From: a virus
Direction: 5' to 3' (one strand)
DNA: 64,000 bases
Virus record (IMG/VR): IMGVR_UViG_3300021602_000008
Location: 1-64,000 of that record
Shown in pieces: positions 16,855-25,973 of this stretch. Numbering within the stretch: the stretch's first letter is position 1; each line of letters starts with the position of its first letter. Position numbers and translations under genes: made by a program. The notes under the pieces are model-generated. The model worked only from the letters and a program-made list of their open reading frames with translations. It ran no database searches and was not told the origin of the DNA.

Positions 16855-17246
16855 GTGATATAATCATGCAGTCGCAACCGCAGGCGGTTCCGTTATCTGC
16901 AAATCTCATTACGATTACACATCCAATCAATGTCAAGGGATTCATGTTTGTAATCAACACACAGTATTGCTACCAAACAGAACTTGTTGTATTGGTTGGA
17001 TGCGGATGTGGTGGAAAGAAGAAGAAGGAAGTGAATCATTTTCGCGTAGTAATGAATGGTATATTCTATGATATTCCCGATACGCATGCGGTACATACAA
17101 CACAACCTATCGCGTGTGAAGATCAGGATTTCCTGAATAAACGTTCCGCTATTGGTGATACAAATATTGTACAGGATTTCAATATGTTCCGAAACAATAA
17201 TGATCCAATGGCAATTGCTGCAAAGGCAAATCGAAACCCCATGTAA
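16851..17246 (+). CDS. Hypothetical virion-module protein, 131 aa
   Basis: Starts in ATGA with the previous gene and ends in TAATG with the next, so all three are coupled. N-terminal beta strands (ANLITITHPINVKGFMFVINTQ) are followed by a GCGCGGKKKKEVNHF segment. This pairs two cysteines with a basic run, possibly a metal- or DNA-contacting loop. The C-terminus is disordered. No family was recognised. A connector-module role is inferred from context. Confidence 0.55.
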   Translation: MSDIIMQSQPQAVPLSANLITITHPINVKGFMFVINTQYCYQTELVVLVGCGCGGKKKKEVNHFRVVMNGIFYDIPDTHAVHTTQPIACEDQDFLNKRSAIGDTNIVQDFNMFRNNNDPMAIAAKANRNPM

Positions 17247-17701
17247 TGAAACTCAAGAAGTATAAGGACGCGAAGACAGGTACTGAATTTTGGTACCAGA
17301 TAAATAATGTCGAGGACCTTATTGATCTTGAGGATAATCCTTATTTCAAATACAATTCATTTGCTGAATTCTTTGATATGACAAAGGAACGTCAGGCAAA
17401 ACAAAAGGCAAAGGATATCATTTCAGATTTTTTTTCCATGATTGCCGATGATATGATAGAAAATAATGACTTCTTCGTATTCCCTCAGTATCGTTTTGGA
17501 AGAATGTATGTTGGTGATATTTCAAGTTTTACCTGGAAACGACAGGGAGACATCATTGAGACAGGTGGAAAGCGTATGGGACTGAAGCTTATCATAAATC
17601 AAATGACCAATAGATATTCATCAAAAATGTTCCGTGGTCGATTTAATCGAGTAAATTCGCAAAGGGTATTGAACAACGTCCTCAAAGGACACAAATATTG
17701 A
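17246..17701 (+). CDS. Basic hypothetical protein of the connector module, 151 aa
   Basis: The N-terminus (MKLKKYKDAKTGTEFWYQINNVEDLIDLEDNPYF) is a beta hairpin plus helix. A helical middle (AKDIISDFFSMIADDMIENNDFF) leads to a basic C-terminus with many Arg/Lys (WKRQGDIIETGGKRMGLKL; SKMFRGRFNRVNSQRVLNN). The basic tail suggests nucleic-acid contact. It could be a DNA-binding head/connector protein. Its one-base overlap with the previous gene and four-base gap to the next indicate one operon. Confidence 0.55.
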   Translation: MKLKKYKDAKTGTEFWYQINNVEDLIDLEDNPYFKYNSFAEFFDMTKERQAKQKAKDIISDFFSMIADDMIENNDFFVFPQYRFGRMYVGDISSFTWKRQGDIIETGGKRMGLKLIINQMTNRYSSKMFRGRFNRVNSQRVLNNVLKGHKY

Positions 17702-17704
17702 TCC

Positions 17705-18343
17705 ATGTTACAGGGAAAATATGTACCGATCGAAGCAATTGCCGCGAAAGTGGCCCGTGATGCAAGAAACACACCATTCGATTTCTATGATATCGTTGAG
17801 TGGTGTGTGGAGGCTGAAAACAACATCGGAGATTTCGAGGAATTCATGCCGTATAGAAATGTTCCTTTGGAGATTACCGACAAAAAAGCATATTTGCCAT
17901 GTAACGTATATCGTCTCCTCAGTGTGAAGGGAATGAATTGTACCGTTTTCAATTATGACAATAATGGAACCTATTTACTTTTTGGAGATAACTCTCTTGT
18001 AAATCGCGGTAACCCTTCACAACCTATTCCTGCTGATGGAACAGTATCTGTATTGATAGATTACATTGGTGTTCCAATTGATGAGAAGACCGGTTATCCA
18101 TTAATCAAGGATGGTCATCAGGAAGCGTGTTATTGGTATTGCATGAAGAAACTGCTATTTGAGGATTACATGTCAGGCAAGATCAATGAAAGCAAGTATC
18201 AGTATATTGATTCGCAATATGGTCATTATGTAATCAAGGCGAAGTCATCCTTCAGATTCGTATCGCGTGACGATATGGAACGTATGATGATGAGTCGAAT
18301 GAATATGGTTCCAAAATTGAGATTTCCAAAAAACATGAAGTAA
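17705..18343 (+). CDS. Tail tube / adaptor-like protein, 212 aa
   Basis: The protein precedes the long tail hub gene by one base. It has N-terminal helices (IAAKVARDARNTPFDFYDIVEWCVEAENNIG), a beta domain (VPLEITDKKAYLPCNVYRLLSVKG; TVSVLIDYIGVPIDEKTGYPLI), then C-terminal helices. This helix-beta-helix plan and its size resemble T7 gp11-like tail tubular/adaptor proteins of short-tailed phages. The call is by fold impression and context. Confidence 0.58.
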   Translation: MLQGKYVPIEAIAAKVARDARNTPFDFYDIVEWCVEAENNIGDFEEFMPYRNVPLEITDKKAYLPCNVYRLLSVKGMNCTVFNYDNNGTYLLFGDNSLVNRGNPSQPIPADGTVSVLIDYIGVPIDEKTGYPLIKDGHQEACYWYCMKKLLFEDYMSGKINESKYQYIDSQYGHYVIKAKSSFRFVSRDDMERMMMSRMNMVPKLRFPKNMK

Positions 18344-18344
18344 C

Positions 18345-21300
18345 ATGCCCAATCAGGTAAACGAATTCTATAAGGGAATTGATGCTGACACCGATCCCAT
18401 GAAGACGGCTCCCGATTCCTTGCGTGATGCCCATAACATTCGGATCATAAATAATAAGGGACAGGGATTTGTCATTACCAATATTGGTGGAAATGAATAT
18501 GAATACAGTCTCTCTCTTGGATTCATCCCATTGGGATCATGTCAATTCAATGGTATTGAATACATTTTCAGTATCAACCCAATAACACTTTCAGGAGAGA
18601 TTGGGACATATCCTTCGCCACTACGTGGAGTCAATAACAGTTGTAATCCTACAGGTGGATTTGATCATACTTACAAACCATTGAATAATTTCACATTGGC
18701 GGTTAACCCATTGGTTAATCCCAATGCTCAACTATATGATTTCAGGACAACATTGTTCGATTTTGATTGCGAACATCAGATTGAATGTTTTGCACGTATC
18801 GATTACGATGACTCTGTTAACCTTTATTTTACTGACAATAAGAATCCTTACAGGACCATAAATAGTGGTTTCAATCAAAGTGGTATATGTAACGGACGTA
18901 ACTATTGGAATGGAAGTTTCCCAAATGGAATCGAAGCTTTGTCTGAAACCTGTTCTGCACCTATTGTAGATAGTATTGCACTTGATCAGTCAGGATGTTT
19001 GCGTGCCGGAAACTGGATATTCTATGCACGTTACAATACACTTAATTTCAATCCTACAAGTTTCTTGGGAGAGAGTAATGCGGTAGAGATATTTGCCGAT
19101 GCACTTTCTGCAGGAATTGTCATTGATGGTGATATTTCACAATTGGATTGTGGTAAGTCGATAACATTGAATTTCAGCAATATCGATACTACGTATCCTT
19201 ATTTGGAGATTGGTTATTCATATCACTTTGATGGTACTTTTGAAACTGCATTGGTTGATTTTCTATTTCCTATAAATCCAAACTCAACTACACTTCAGAT
19301 AAAGATTACGGGTTGTGAGGATACCGTTGATATCATTGCTGATGATATCATTTCAAGAAAAACAAGTGATGATATCTTCAAGACAATTACCCAACTGGAG
19401 AATAGGTTTTGGGGTGCGAATGTAAAAACGCGTGCCAAGTTCCATCCTGATCTTCTTGCATTTGCCAAAGCCACCATAGCAAAACCAAATGACTCACTTT
19501 CCATATTTGATAAGCAGTTTGCAGTTGGTGATGGTGCCCCTCCATATGGACAATACAAGGATTACCAAAAGACATATAAGGAAACCGGTTATTTCCGTTC
19601 TGAGGCATATGCACTTTCAATGATATTTGTTTTCAAGTCAGGACGCGAAAGTGAACCATTGCCATTATCATCCTATGACTATTGGTTTGATCCGACATTG
19701 CTTAATATCAATGATCAGGGTATCATTCGTTTTCCTGCACCAAGTGCTGACGCAGGACAATCGCCATTACAACAATCACAAAATTCACTTTCCATCATGG
19801 GAATTGAATTTGACATGACTGCGTGCGTATTCACACAATGGATGAAGAATAATGTCTGTGGTTTCTATTTCATGCGTGGTGAGCGTAATCCAAATATGAT
19901 GTATCAGGGAATGACACTTGATACATTCAATGCGGTAGGATTACATAATAATATGTCTCTTTTGAGTTATGGTGGAATGTGGCCCACATGTGCAGGTGGA
20001 CTATTGATTCCTGGAATGACAGATGTTAATCATGAGACATTGAATAGAATTCCTCTTTTTGGAGGTACTGCACCATTCCTTGGAACATGTAACCCTACAA
20101 TAGGTGCTTCTCATACAGCAGTGAGTGAATATCATGTTCCTGTTGTTGCACGACAATTTGGGATGTATTCTCCTGATCATTTCTTCAACAAGGGATTAAC
20201 GGATAAACAATACACCATCTACAAGATGGCTCAATGTACTTATAGTTCAACTACATTATCATCTGATCATACTCCCAATAGATTATATGAGGTTCAGGCT
20301 ATAACTCCGATTGCCGCACAACGAGAGCAACCGATATGCCATAATATCAAGGAATGGACTGTACAACCCAATCCAAGTGGAACGGGATTCGTCAGTTATT
20401 TTGAAGAACCTACAGATGAGAATAATGCCAATTCATTTTATTACAGAAAGAAACATGAATTTGCATTGCCAGGATATTTCTTGTGGGCAAACCGTTCATT
20501 TGCAACTACCCGTTATATTGGAATAGATGCTACCGCCACCCCTACTAACATTGCAAATTATAGTGAGGCATTGATAAGCATTTTCAAGGAAGATCCTGAT
20601 CCATTAAATGGATTCATCTATACAGATCAGTATGATGTGAAGAATACAAAGTATTTCAAGATCTCCAATTTCATTGATATCAATACTTATACATCAGTAA
20701 TTCCTGGTGCTGTTTTCTATAGAGGAGATTGTTTCCTTCAAAGAACATACATCAAGCAGTTGCAGAATCCTTCTGTATATTCAAATACAAAACAGGATGA
20801 TTTCAACAACTATTTCAGTTTTGGCATCCTTATGTCTGTTGTTACCGAAAACTCTGTTAATACGGCAATGCGTAGACAAGATGCCTCATACAGTTATTAT
20901 CCTGCTACAGGACTTGGTAATCCAAATCTATTTGTAACACAGAATAATTCACTTGAAAGTGAACTATACAACAAGGGGTACCAACAGGTGCTTTCCCTAT
21001 ATGCCATATTCGGCTATGATTCATCTATTCCTTATCGTGGTGTTCACTATCCAACAAGGATAAAATACTCCAACCTGCACACTCCTAATGCGTTTTCCGA
21101 TGCATATCGTACAATTGACAAGGCGGCATACAAGGATTTTGATTTCAGGATGGGATCAATCAATAAGATACTTGACTTAAATGCAAAGCTTATCTCGATT
21201 CAGGATCAGGGAATGAATCTCCATTATGTGAATGATCGTGCAATGCTTTCACAGGGCAATGCCTCAGCAGGGCAATTGCTTTTGGGTGCCGGAGATATCC

Positions 21301-22229
21301 TGGCACAGAAAGCAGAGAATATCACGGATTTCTTTGGTACACAACATCAATGGAGTGTGGTAAAGACAGATAATGCCGCTTATGGTATTGATGCCAACAA
21401 GAGAAAAATATGGAGATTGGTGGTAGGTCAGGGATTGGAATTGATTTCAGATACAAAACATTATCGTGCAAAGCTATATGAGATCCTTGAACAAGGTCCC
21501 AATTCCTTTCATTCCGATATCATTGAAAGCATTCCTGATAATCCTGTTTGTAAGGGAGGGATAGTTGGTGCTTTTTCACGAAGCAATAATGACATCATCT
21601 TTGCATTCATGTTTGATCAGACCATACAAAAGCCATTGAATAACTATTGTATAAAATTCAATGAGAGTGGTGATTCATTTACGGGAACATATGGTCATAA
21701 GTCACCATTCTATATGGCATTGAATAATGATTTCTTCTCATTCAATCCCAATATCTTTCCTTCACAGAATATCATTCCTACAGGACAGGGTGATTTCTAT
21801 CGTGAGGGCGTGGATGTTACCACTACAGGAAATGATAATCGTTCAACCTTTTATGGTGTACTTGAACCGATGACTTTCTCATTCAATGTAAATGCAGGAA
21901 GTGATTTCATCAAGATCTTTGATCATTATTATATCAATAGTGATCCTAACACTCCTGACAATGTACAATATGAGACTGTTCAACAATTGTGTGTACAGAA
22001 TCCATTTCTACAACCGGTAATATCAAATTACCTTCGTCCTGCGTATAAGGAGAATCAATGGATGGTTCCGATCTCGCGTGCTACGGCTATCACAAATATG
22101 ACCAATAACATCTATGCTGTAGGATCGCCAATGAGAGGACAATTCATCAAAACCACATTGGAATATATGTTGAACAAACCTATATTTGTAAAGTCAGTTG
22201 ATACACATTTTAGACTATCATCAAAATGA
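18345..22229 (+). CDS. Tail hub/nozzle-like (stabilization) protein, 1294 aa
   Basis: The N-terminus NEFYKGIDADTDPMKTAPDSLRDAHNIRIINNKGQG follows a pattern well known at the start of long crAss-like tail hub proteins: a GxDxDxD-type loop, then a Pro-rich turn and RDAxNIRI. The remainder is beta-rich with repeated aromatic strands (YLEIGYSYHFDG; RLVVGQGLELI), consistent with a T7 gp12-type nozzle built from propeller-like domains. It probably forms the tail channel through which DNA and internal proteins leave. No hydrolase site is evident. The gene ends in an ATGA overlap with the next, linking hub and cargo synthesis. Confidence 0.68.
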   Translation: MPNQVNEFYKGIDADTDPMKTAPDSLRDAHNIRIINNKGQGFVITNIGGNEYEYSLSLGFIPLGSCQFNGIEYIFSINPITLSGEIGTYPSPLRGVNNSCNPTGGFDHTYKPLNNFTLAVNPLVNPNAQLYDFRTTLFDFDCEHQIECFARIDYDDSVNLYFTDNKNPYRTINSGFNQSGICNGRNYWNGSFPNGIEALSETCSAPIVDSIALDQSGCLRAGNWIFYARYNTLNFNPTSFLGESNAVEIFADALSAGIVIDGDISQLDCGKSITLNFSNIDTTYPYLEIGYSYHFDGTFETALVDFLFPINPNSTTLQIKITGCEDTVDIIADDIISRKTSDDIFKTITQLENRFWGANVKTRAKFHPDLLAFAKATIAKPNDSLSIFDKQFAVGDGAPPYGQYKDYQKTYKETGYFRSEAYALSMIFVFKSGRESEPLPLSSYDYWFDPTLLNINDQGIIRFPAPSADAGQSPLQQSQNSLSIMGIEFDMTACVFTQWMKNNVCGFYFMRGERNPNMMYQGMTLDTFNAVGLHNNMSLLSYGGMWPTCAGGLLIPGMTDVNHETLNRIPLFGGTAPFLGTCNPTIGASHTAVSEYHVPVVARQFGMYSPDHFFNKGLTDKQYTIYKMAQCTYSSTTLSSDHTPNRLYEVQAITPIAAQREQPICHNIKEWTVQPNPSGTGFVSYFEEPTDENNANSFYYRKKHEFALPGYFLWANRSFATTRYIGIDATATPTNIANYSEALISIFKEDPDPLNGFIYTDQYDVKNTKYFKISNFIDINTYTSVIPGAVFYRGDCFLQRTYIKQLQNPSVYSNTKQDDFNNYFSFGILMSVVTENSVNTAMRRQDASYSYYPATGLGNPNLFVTQNNSLESELYNKGYQQVLSLYAIFGYDSSIPYRGVHYPTRIKYSNLHTPNAFSDAYRTIDKAAYKDFDFRMGSINKILDLNAKLISIQDQGMNLHYVNDRAMLSQGNASAGQLLLGAGDILAQKAENITDFFGTQHQWSVVKTDNAAYGIDANKRKIWRLVVGQGLELISDTKHYRAKLYEILEQGPNSFHSDIIESIPDNPVCKGGIVGAFSRSNNDIIFAFMFDQTIQKPLNNYCIKFNESGDSFTGTYGHKSPFYMALNNDFFSFNPNIFPSQNIIPTGQGDFYREGVDVTTTGNDNRSTFYGVLEPMTFSFNVNAGSDFIKIFDHYYINSDPNTPDNVQYETVQQLCVQNPFLQPVISNYLRPAYKENQWMVPISRATAITNMTNNIYAVGSPMRGQFIKTTLEYMLNKPIFVKSVDTHFRLSSK

Positions 22230-25200
22230 GTAAAAAATCATTATATTCTCTTGCTAAATATCAAACTGGTGGAGGTCGACCTCCTATTTATACACAGGAT
22301 CCAAATGATGAAAGACTCAAAATGTATTCTGATTCTTTAAACCTTTATAAGGCATACAAGTATCAGAAGAAAAATATGGGTCCTGTTTATGACCAATGGT
22401 TAAATAGTATAGGAAACGCGTCACATATGGATCCTAAACAATTAAAAAATATACGTGATGCAAATGGTTGGACACCAGGAAAAGTAGTTGAACCTGGTAA
22501 TAGTACTTCTGATTACAATAAACCTCCATCTTATTTTACACAGTTTGATCCTTTAACTAATCTGGAGAAAGATACTGTGGTAAATTATTACAAAAGTCTT
22601 CCATTCAATTATCCTACAAAAATAGGAATGCATGTGAGTTCTGATTTATGGCACAGTAAAATAAATCCAATTGCAGAATATACAGATGGTCTTGCATTAA
22701 GTCCTGTTTACAAAAAACCTGTACAGCCAGTTGTTCTCGGAAATCCTCCAGTAGATAATACTACACCTGATCCAAGAAGTCAGAATGCAAAACCAACTCC
22801 AACGCCAACTCCCGTTCCAGTACAAACTGCACCAGCTACTCCTGTGGTATCACAGGCTCGATTCAGAAAACAGACAACTAACTTTGGACAGACTTATTAT
22901 TGGGCAAAAGATGCAGAAGGAAGATGGTATCAGACAGGTGAAATTCCAAGAGGGACATTACCTTCAGAAATTGAACCTGAGATTACTGCAGAACAAACAA
23001 AAAATTTAGCAAACGGTGGTCCATTTGGTTCAAATAATGAACGTCAAATGGAAAATCCAGGTGCTCCAATTGCAAAAGGAATAAGCAATCCAAACTATCA
23101 AGGACAATTCTTACCTTTTGATCAAAATGCAGATGGATCAAAGAGAATAAGAAATTCTGATAATCAAACTGAATATACAATTGGAATATCAACTCCATTT
23201 GGAGAATTCAATATTCCAACTGTTGTAAATGGAGTACAATTATCACAACAGGAAGCTGTTGATAGATTCAAAAAAACAGGTGAACATACTGGAAAATATA
23301 ATACTCAAGAAGAGGCAGATTTAGGATCAGAAAGTAGAGAAAAAGTAAATATTGCTTATGGATCAACAGGACTTTATAATAAAGGAGGACAAATGAAAAA
23401 ATCACTATATTCAATGAGTAAAAGTTATAATGGAGGCGGTCCAGGAGATCCCCCATCAACAAGTGGTGGCGGTTGGTATAGGGAAAAAGGTACGTGGAAA
23501 CAATTTAATTATGGGACAAAAGAAAATATACCAAAAGGTGAAGGTTGGGTATGGATGGATTCTAATCCCACGACTGCTAACCCCACGATAGTTGTTGATC
23601 CAAATAAGATGCCTGGTCAGGATAACATGTTTGGACAGAATGATGAAAGGAAATGGTTAGATAGGACACAATCAATACCATTAAACGATGATAAAGCAAA
23701 GTCACAACCTTTTTTTACAACAGATAATGTTACACCATCTGCAATAGGACCAGATTTTCTTCCTAATACACAGGCTAAGCCACGTCCAGCATATGCTTAT
23801 CCTGAAAGATATTATGATGAAATCGATAATCATAATAAATATTATGGTCAGAACAACGATACTTACAATAATGGAGGACCAGCAAAAAAATCATTGTATT
23901 CAATGGGCAACAACTATAATGCAGGTGGTCCAAAATACTTTGTCAATGGAGGTGCAAATACACCTTCTTCTTGGGCATCATTTCCACCTGTGCAACAAGA
24001 TGATGTTGCAGAACAGATGAAGAGAATGTCCATGCAACAAGGCACAGATCCATTTCAACAGAAATCACAATTACAGGATCCTACTCAGATGTTCAATCAG
24101 ATGTCAAGCAAGACACAAGGACCTCCTTCAGGATTACAGGCAGTAGGTCAGGTAGAAGGACAAATTGGTAAGATGATAGGTCAACAAGGTGCTAATCCTT
24201 ATCAGCAACAATCTCAGATGCAGGATCCTTACAAGATGAATTTTGGTGCCACTAAAACTTTAGTTGGGGCGGCGGCCACAACAGGAAATCCTTTCATAAT
24301 AGCAGGAAGTGCTGTTGCAGGAGTTGCACTTGATGCGTCTAATCATGTAAAGAGCATGAAGAAATCTCAAATTGCAAATGAGCAAATAGGTGAAGGTAAT
24401 CGTCAATATCAGGCAAACAATAGTGTGTATGCACAACAAGGTGGTTATCAACAACAATTCAGTGCGGCTGATGGTGGAAGTCCTGGACGTTCACTTTGGC
24501 AATTGAATCAGTCTGATTTCGAAATGGACAATGAAGATCAACAACGCAATAACAATAATAACTACAATAAAGGTGGTGCTGGCAATCAACAACAGAATAC
24601 CGCACATGTTGTTCCTAATGACCGTTTGGAGTTCGCGAAGAATCTCCTTAATTTCATTGGTATTGATGGTGACAAGAAAATACATAATGGATCACACGTA
24701 GGACCTGATGATGTTGGTGTAACGACAGGTGAAGGAATGAGTAATCCTGGAGGTGTAAAGGATGATCACATGCAAGTCAATATCGAAGGTTCGGATGCAC
24801 GCGTTTCTCCAAAGGAATTGGTAATGGGTGGAAATATAAAATCACAAATCAAATCTGCAACAGGTTGGGATGAAGGTGATATAGAGAAGAATTTCTCACC
24901 TAATTCTCCTTATAATAAGTTCCATACTTCTACAGGTGGAGGTAATGATGAACATCGTAATGAGAATATCCAATATAATGCTCAAGGTGGTGGTATATTT
25001 GGCAAGATGAAAAATTTCTCATATGGAGGATCAGATGAACCATATACAGGAATTCGTGATTTTATTTACAGTCATACACATTCAGGTGATTATAGAAATG
25101 ATCCAACACATTTTTCTCCAACCCAAAGGAACTTATTGAAAAGTACGGATCCTACACTTGATCCAAGTGATGTTTGGACACAAGGACAAATAGATACCAA

Positions 25201-25969
25201 TGCAAATAATGAATATAAAAAAAATAATCCTGATCCAACTGCACCTCCTGTAACAACACCTCCTCCTCCAGGTACTCCAGAGGATCCGATGTTCAGTAAG
25301 TACAGGAAGATGAATAATCAATTATTTGGTGCAAGTATGGTTGTTGGTGGAGCCGAGACATTATGGAATATGCTAAATAAAAATCAACCATATGCAAAAC
25401 CTGAAGAATTTCATGCTAAATTCGAAGATCAGAATTTCAATGCAATTGCTGCAGCGAAAAAATCAGAATCTCAATTGGCAGGAAATACTGCAAGATACAA
25501 TGCACGAAATGTAAATCAAACTCCTGAGACAAATGTTGGAATTCATGCAAATGAACTTCAAGTTGGTCAACAGAATGCGGCTGAAATGGAAGCAATGCGT
25601 AATGAACAACAAAAGACAAATGTTGGAATAGCAAACAATGCAAATATGTTCAATTTACAATCACGTAATAAATGGACACGCGATAATGAGGATTCTGAAT
25701 ATCAATTAAGACAAGCAAAAGGAGCCGCAGTTGGTGCAGAACTTGGTCAGATGCTTAAGGCAGGACAAGGTTATGGAAATTCAATTTATGCAGGAATGGC
25801 ATTACAGGGAGGAATGAATGCAATGGATAATGCAAATGCAATTTATTCTAAAATGAAATCCGGAACACAAGTTAGTTATGATGAATTTTCTCAGGCTTTA
25901 AAATCACAAGGAAACATTGCTACACCAGAAATGTATCAACAGTATTTGACAGCAATAGGTAAAGGATAA
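22226..25969 (+). CDS. Repetitive internal virion/cargo protein candidate, 1247 aa
   Basis: A K-K-S-L-Y-S-(L/M)-x-x-x-Y-x-x-G-G element occurs three times, at residues 3-17, 391-405 and 554-568, the first at the very N-terminus. Residues about 275-385 carry a segment common in ejected virion proteins: a YQGQFLPF-type start, DGSKRIRNS, then FNIPTVVNGVQLSQQEAVDRF, then TGEHTGKYNTQEEA. Long Gln/Asn/Gly/Pro tracts lie between domains. An Ala/Gly-rich hydrophobic stretch (about 675-715) could insert in membranes. The C-terminal third is helical and Ala/Gln-rich. Bases are more A-rich than in the neighbours. Its probable role is that of a cargo protein ejected with the DNA. Confidence 0.55.
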   Translation: MSKKSLYSLAKYQTGGGRPPIYTQDPNDERLKMYSDSLNLYKAYKYQKKNMGPVYDQWLNSIGNASHMDPKQLKNIRDANGWTPGKVVEPGNSTSDYNKPPSYFTQFDPLTNLEKDTVVNYYKSLPFNYPTKIGMHVSSDLWHSKINPIAEYTDGLALSPVYKKPVQPVVLGNPPVDNTTPDPRSQNAKPTPTPTPVPVQTAPATPVVSQARFRKQTTNFGQTYYWAKDAEGRWYQTGEIPRGTLPSEIEPEITAEQTKNLANGGPFGSNNERQMENPGAPIAKGISNPNYQGQFLPFDQNADGSKRIRNSDNQTEYTIGISTPFGEFNIPTVVNGVQLSQQEAVDRFKKTGEHTGKYNTQEEADLGSESREKVNIAYGSTGLYNKGGQMKKSLYSMSKSYNGGGPGDPPSTSGGGWYREKGTWKQFNYGTKENIPKGEGWVWMDSNPTTANPTIVVDPNKMPGQDNMFGQNDERKWLDRTQSIPLNDDKAKSQPFFTTDNVTPSAIGPDFLPNTQAKPRPAYAYPERYYDEIDNHNKYYGQNNDTYNNGGPAKKSLYSMGNNYNAGGPKYFVNGGANTPSSWASFPPVQQDDVAEQMKRMSMQQGTDPFQQKSQLQDPTQMFNQMSSKTQGPPSGLQAVGQVEGQIGKMIGQQGANPYQQQSQMQDPYKMNFGATKTLVGAAATTGNPFIIAGSAVAGVALDASNHVKSMKKSQIANEQIGEGNRQYQANNSVYAQQGGYQQQFSAADGGSPGRSLWQLNQSDFEMDNEDQQRNNNNNYNKGGAGNQQQNTAHVVPNDRLEFAKNLLNFIGIDGDKKIHNGSHVGPDDVGVTTGEGMSNPGGVKDDHMQVNIEGSDARVSPKELVMGGNIKSQIKSATGWDEGDIEKNFSPNSPYNKFHTSTGGGNDEHRNENIQYNAQGGGIFGKMKNFSYGGSDEPYTGIRDFIYSHTHSGDYRNDPTHFSPTQRNLLKSTDPTLDPSDVWTQGQIDTNANNEYKKNNPDPTAPPVTTPPPPGTPEDPMFSKYRKMNNQLFGASMVVGGAETLWNMLNKNQPYAKPEEFHAKFEDQNFNAIAAAKKSESQLAGNTARYNARNVNQTPETNVGIHANELQVGQQNAAEMEAMRNEQQKTNVGIANNANMFNLQSRNKWTRDNEDSEYQLRQAKGAAVGAELGQMLKAGQGYGNSIYAGMALQGGMNAMDNANAIYSKMKSGTQVSYDEFSQALKSQGNIATPEMYQQYLTAIGKG
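23381..23395 (+). promoter_or_regulatory. Internal Shine-Dalgarno-like site with in-frame ATG
   Basis: AAAGGAGGACAAATG occurs inside the 1247-aa gene. The ATG at 23393 is in frame (Met390) and opens the second KKSLYS element, just as the true start opens the first. Initiation here would give an 858-aa shorter product. SD sequences are rare in this window, so the site stands out, but the GGAGG may simply encode the Gly-Gly preceding the repeat. Confidence 0.3.
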
Positions 25970-25973
25970 TAAT

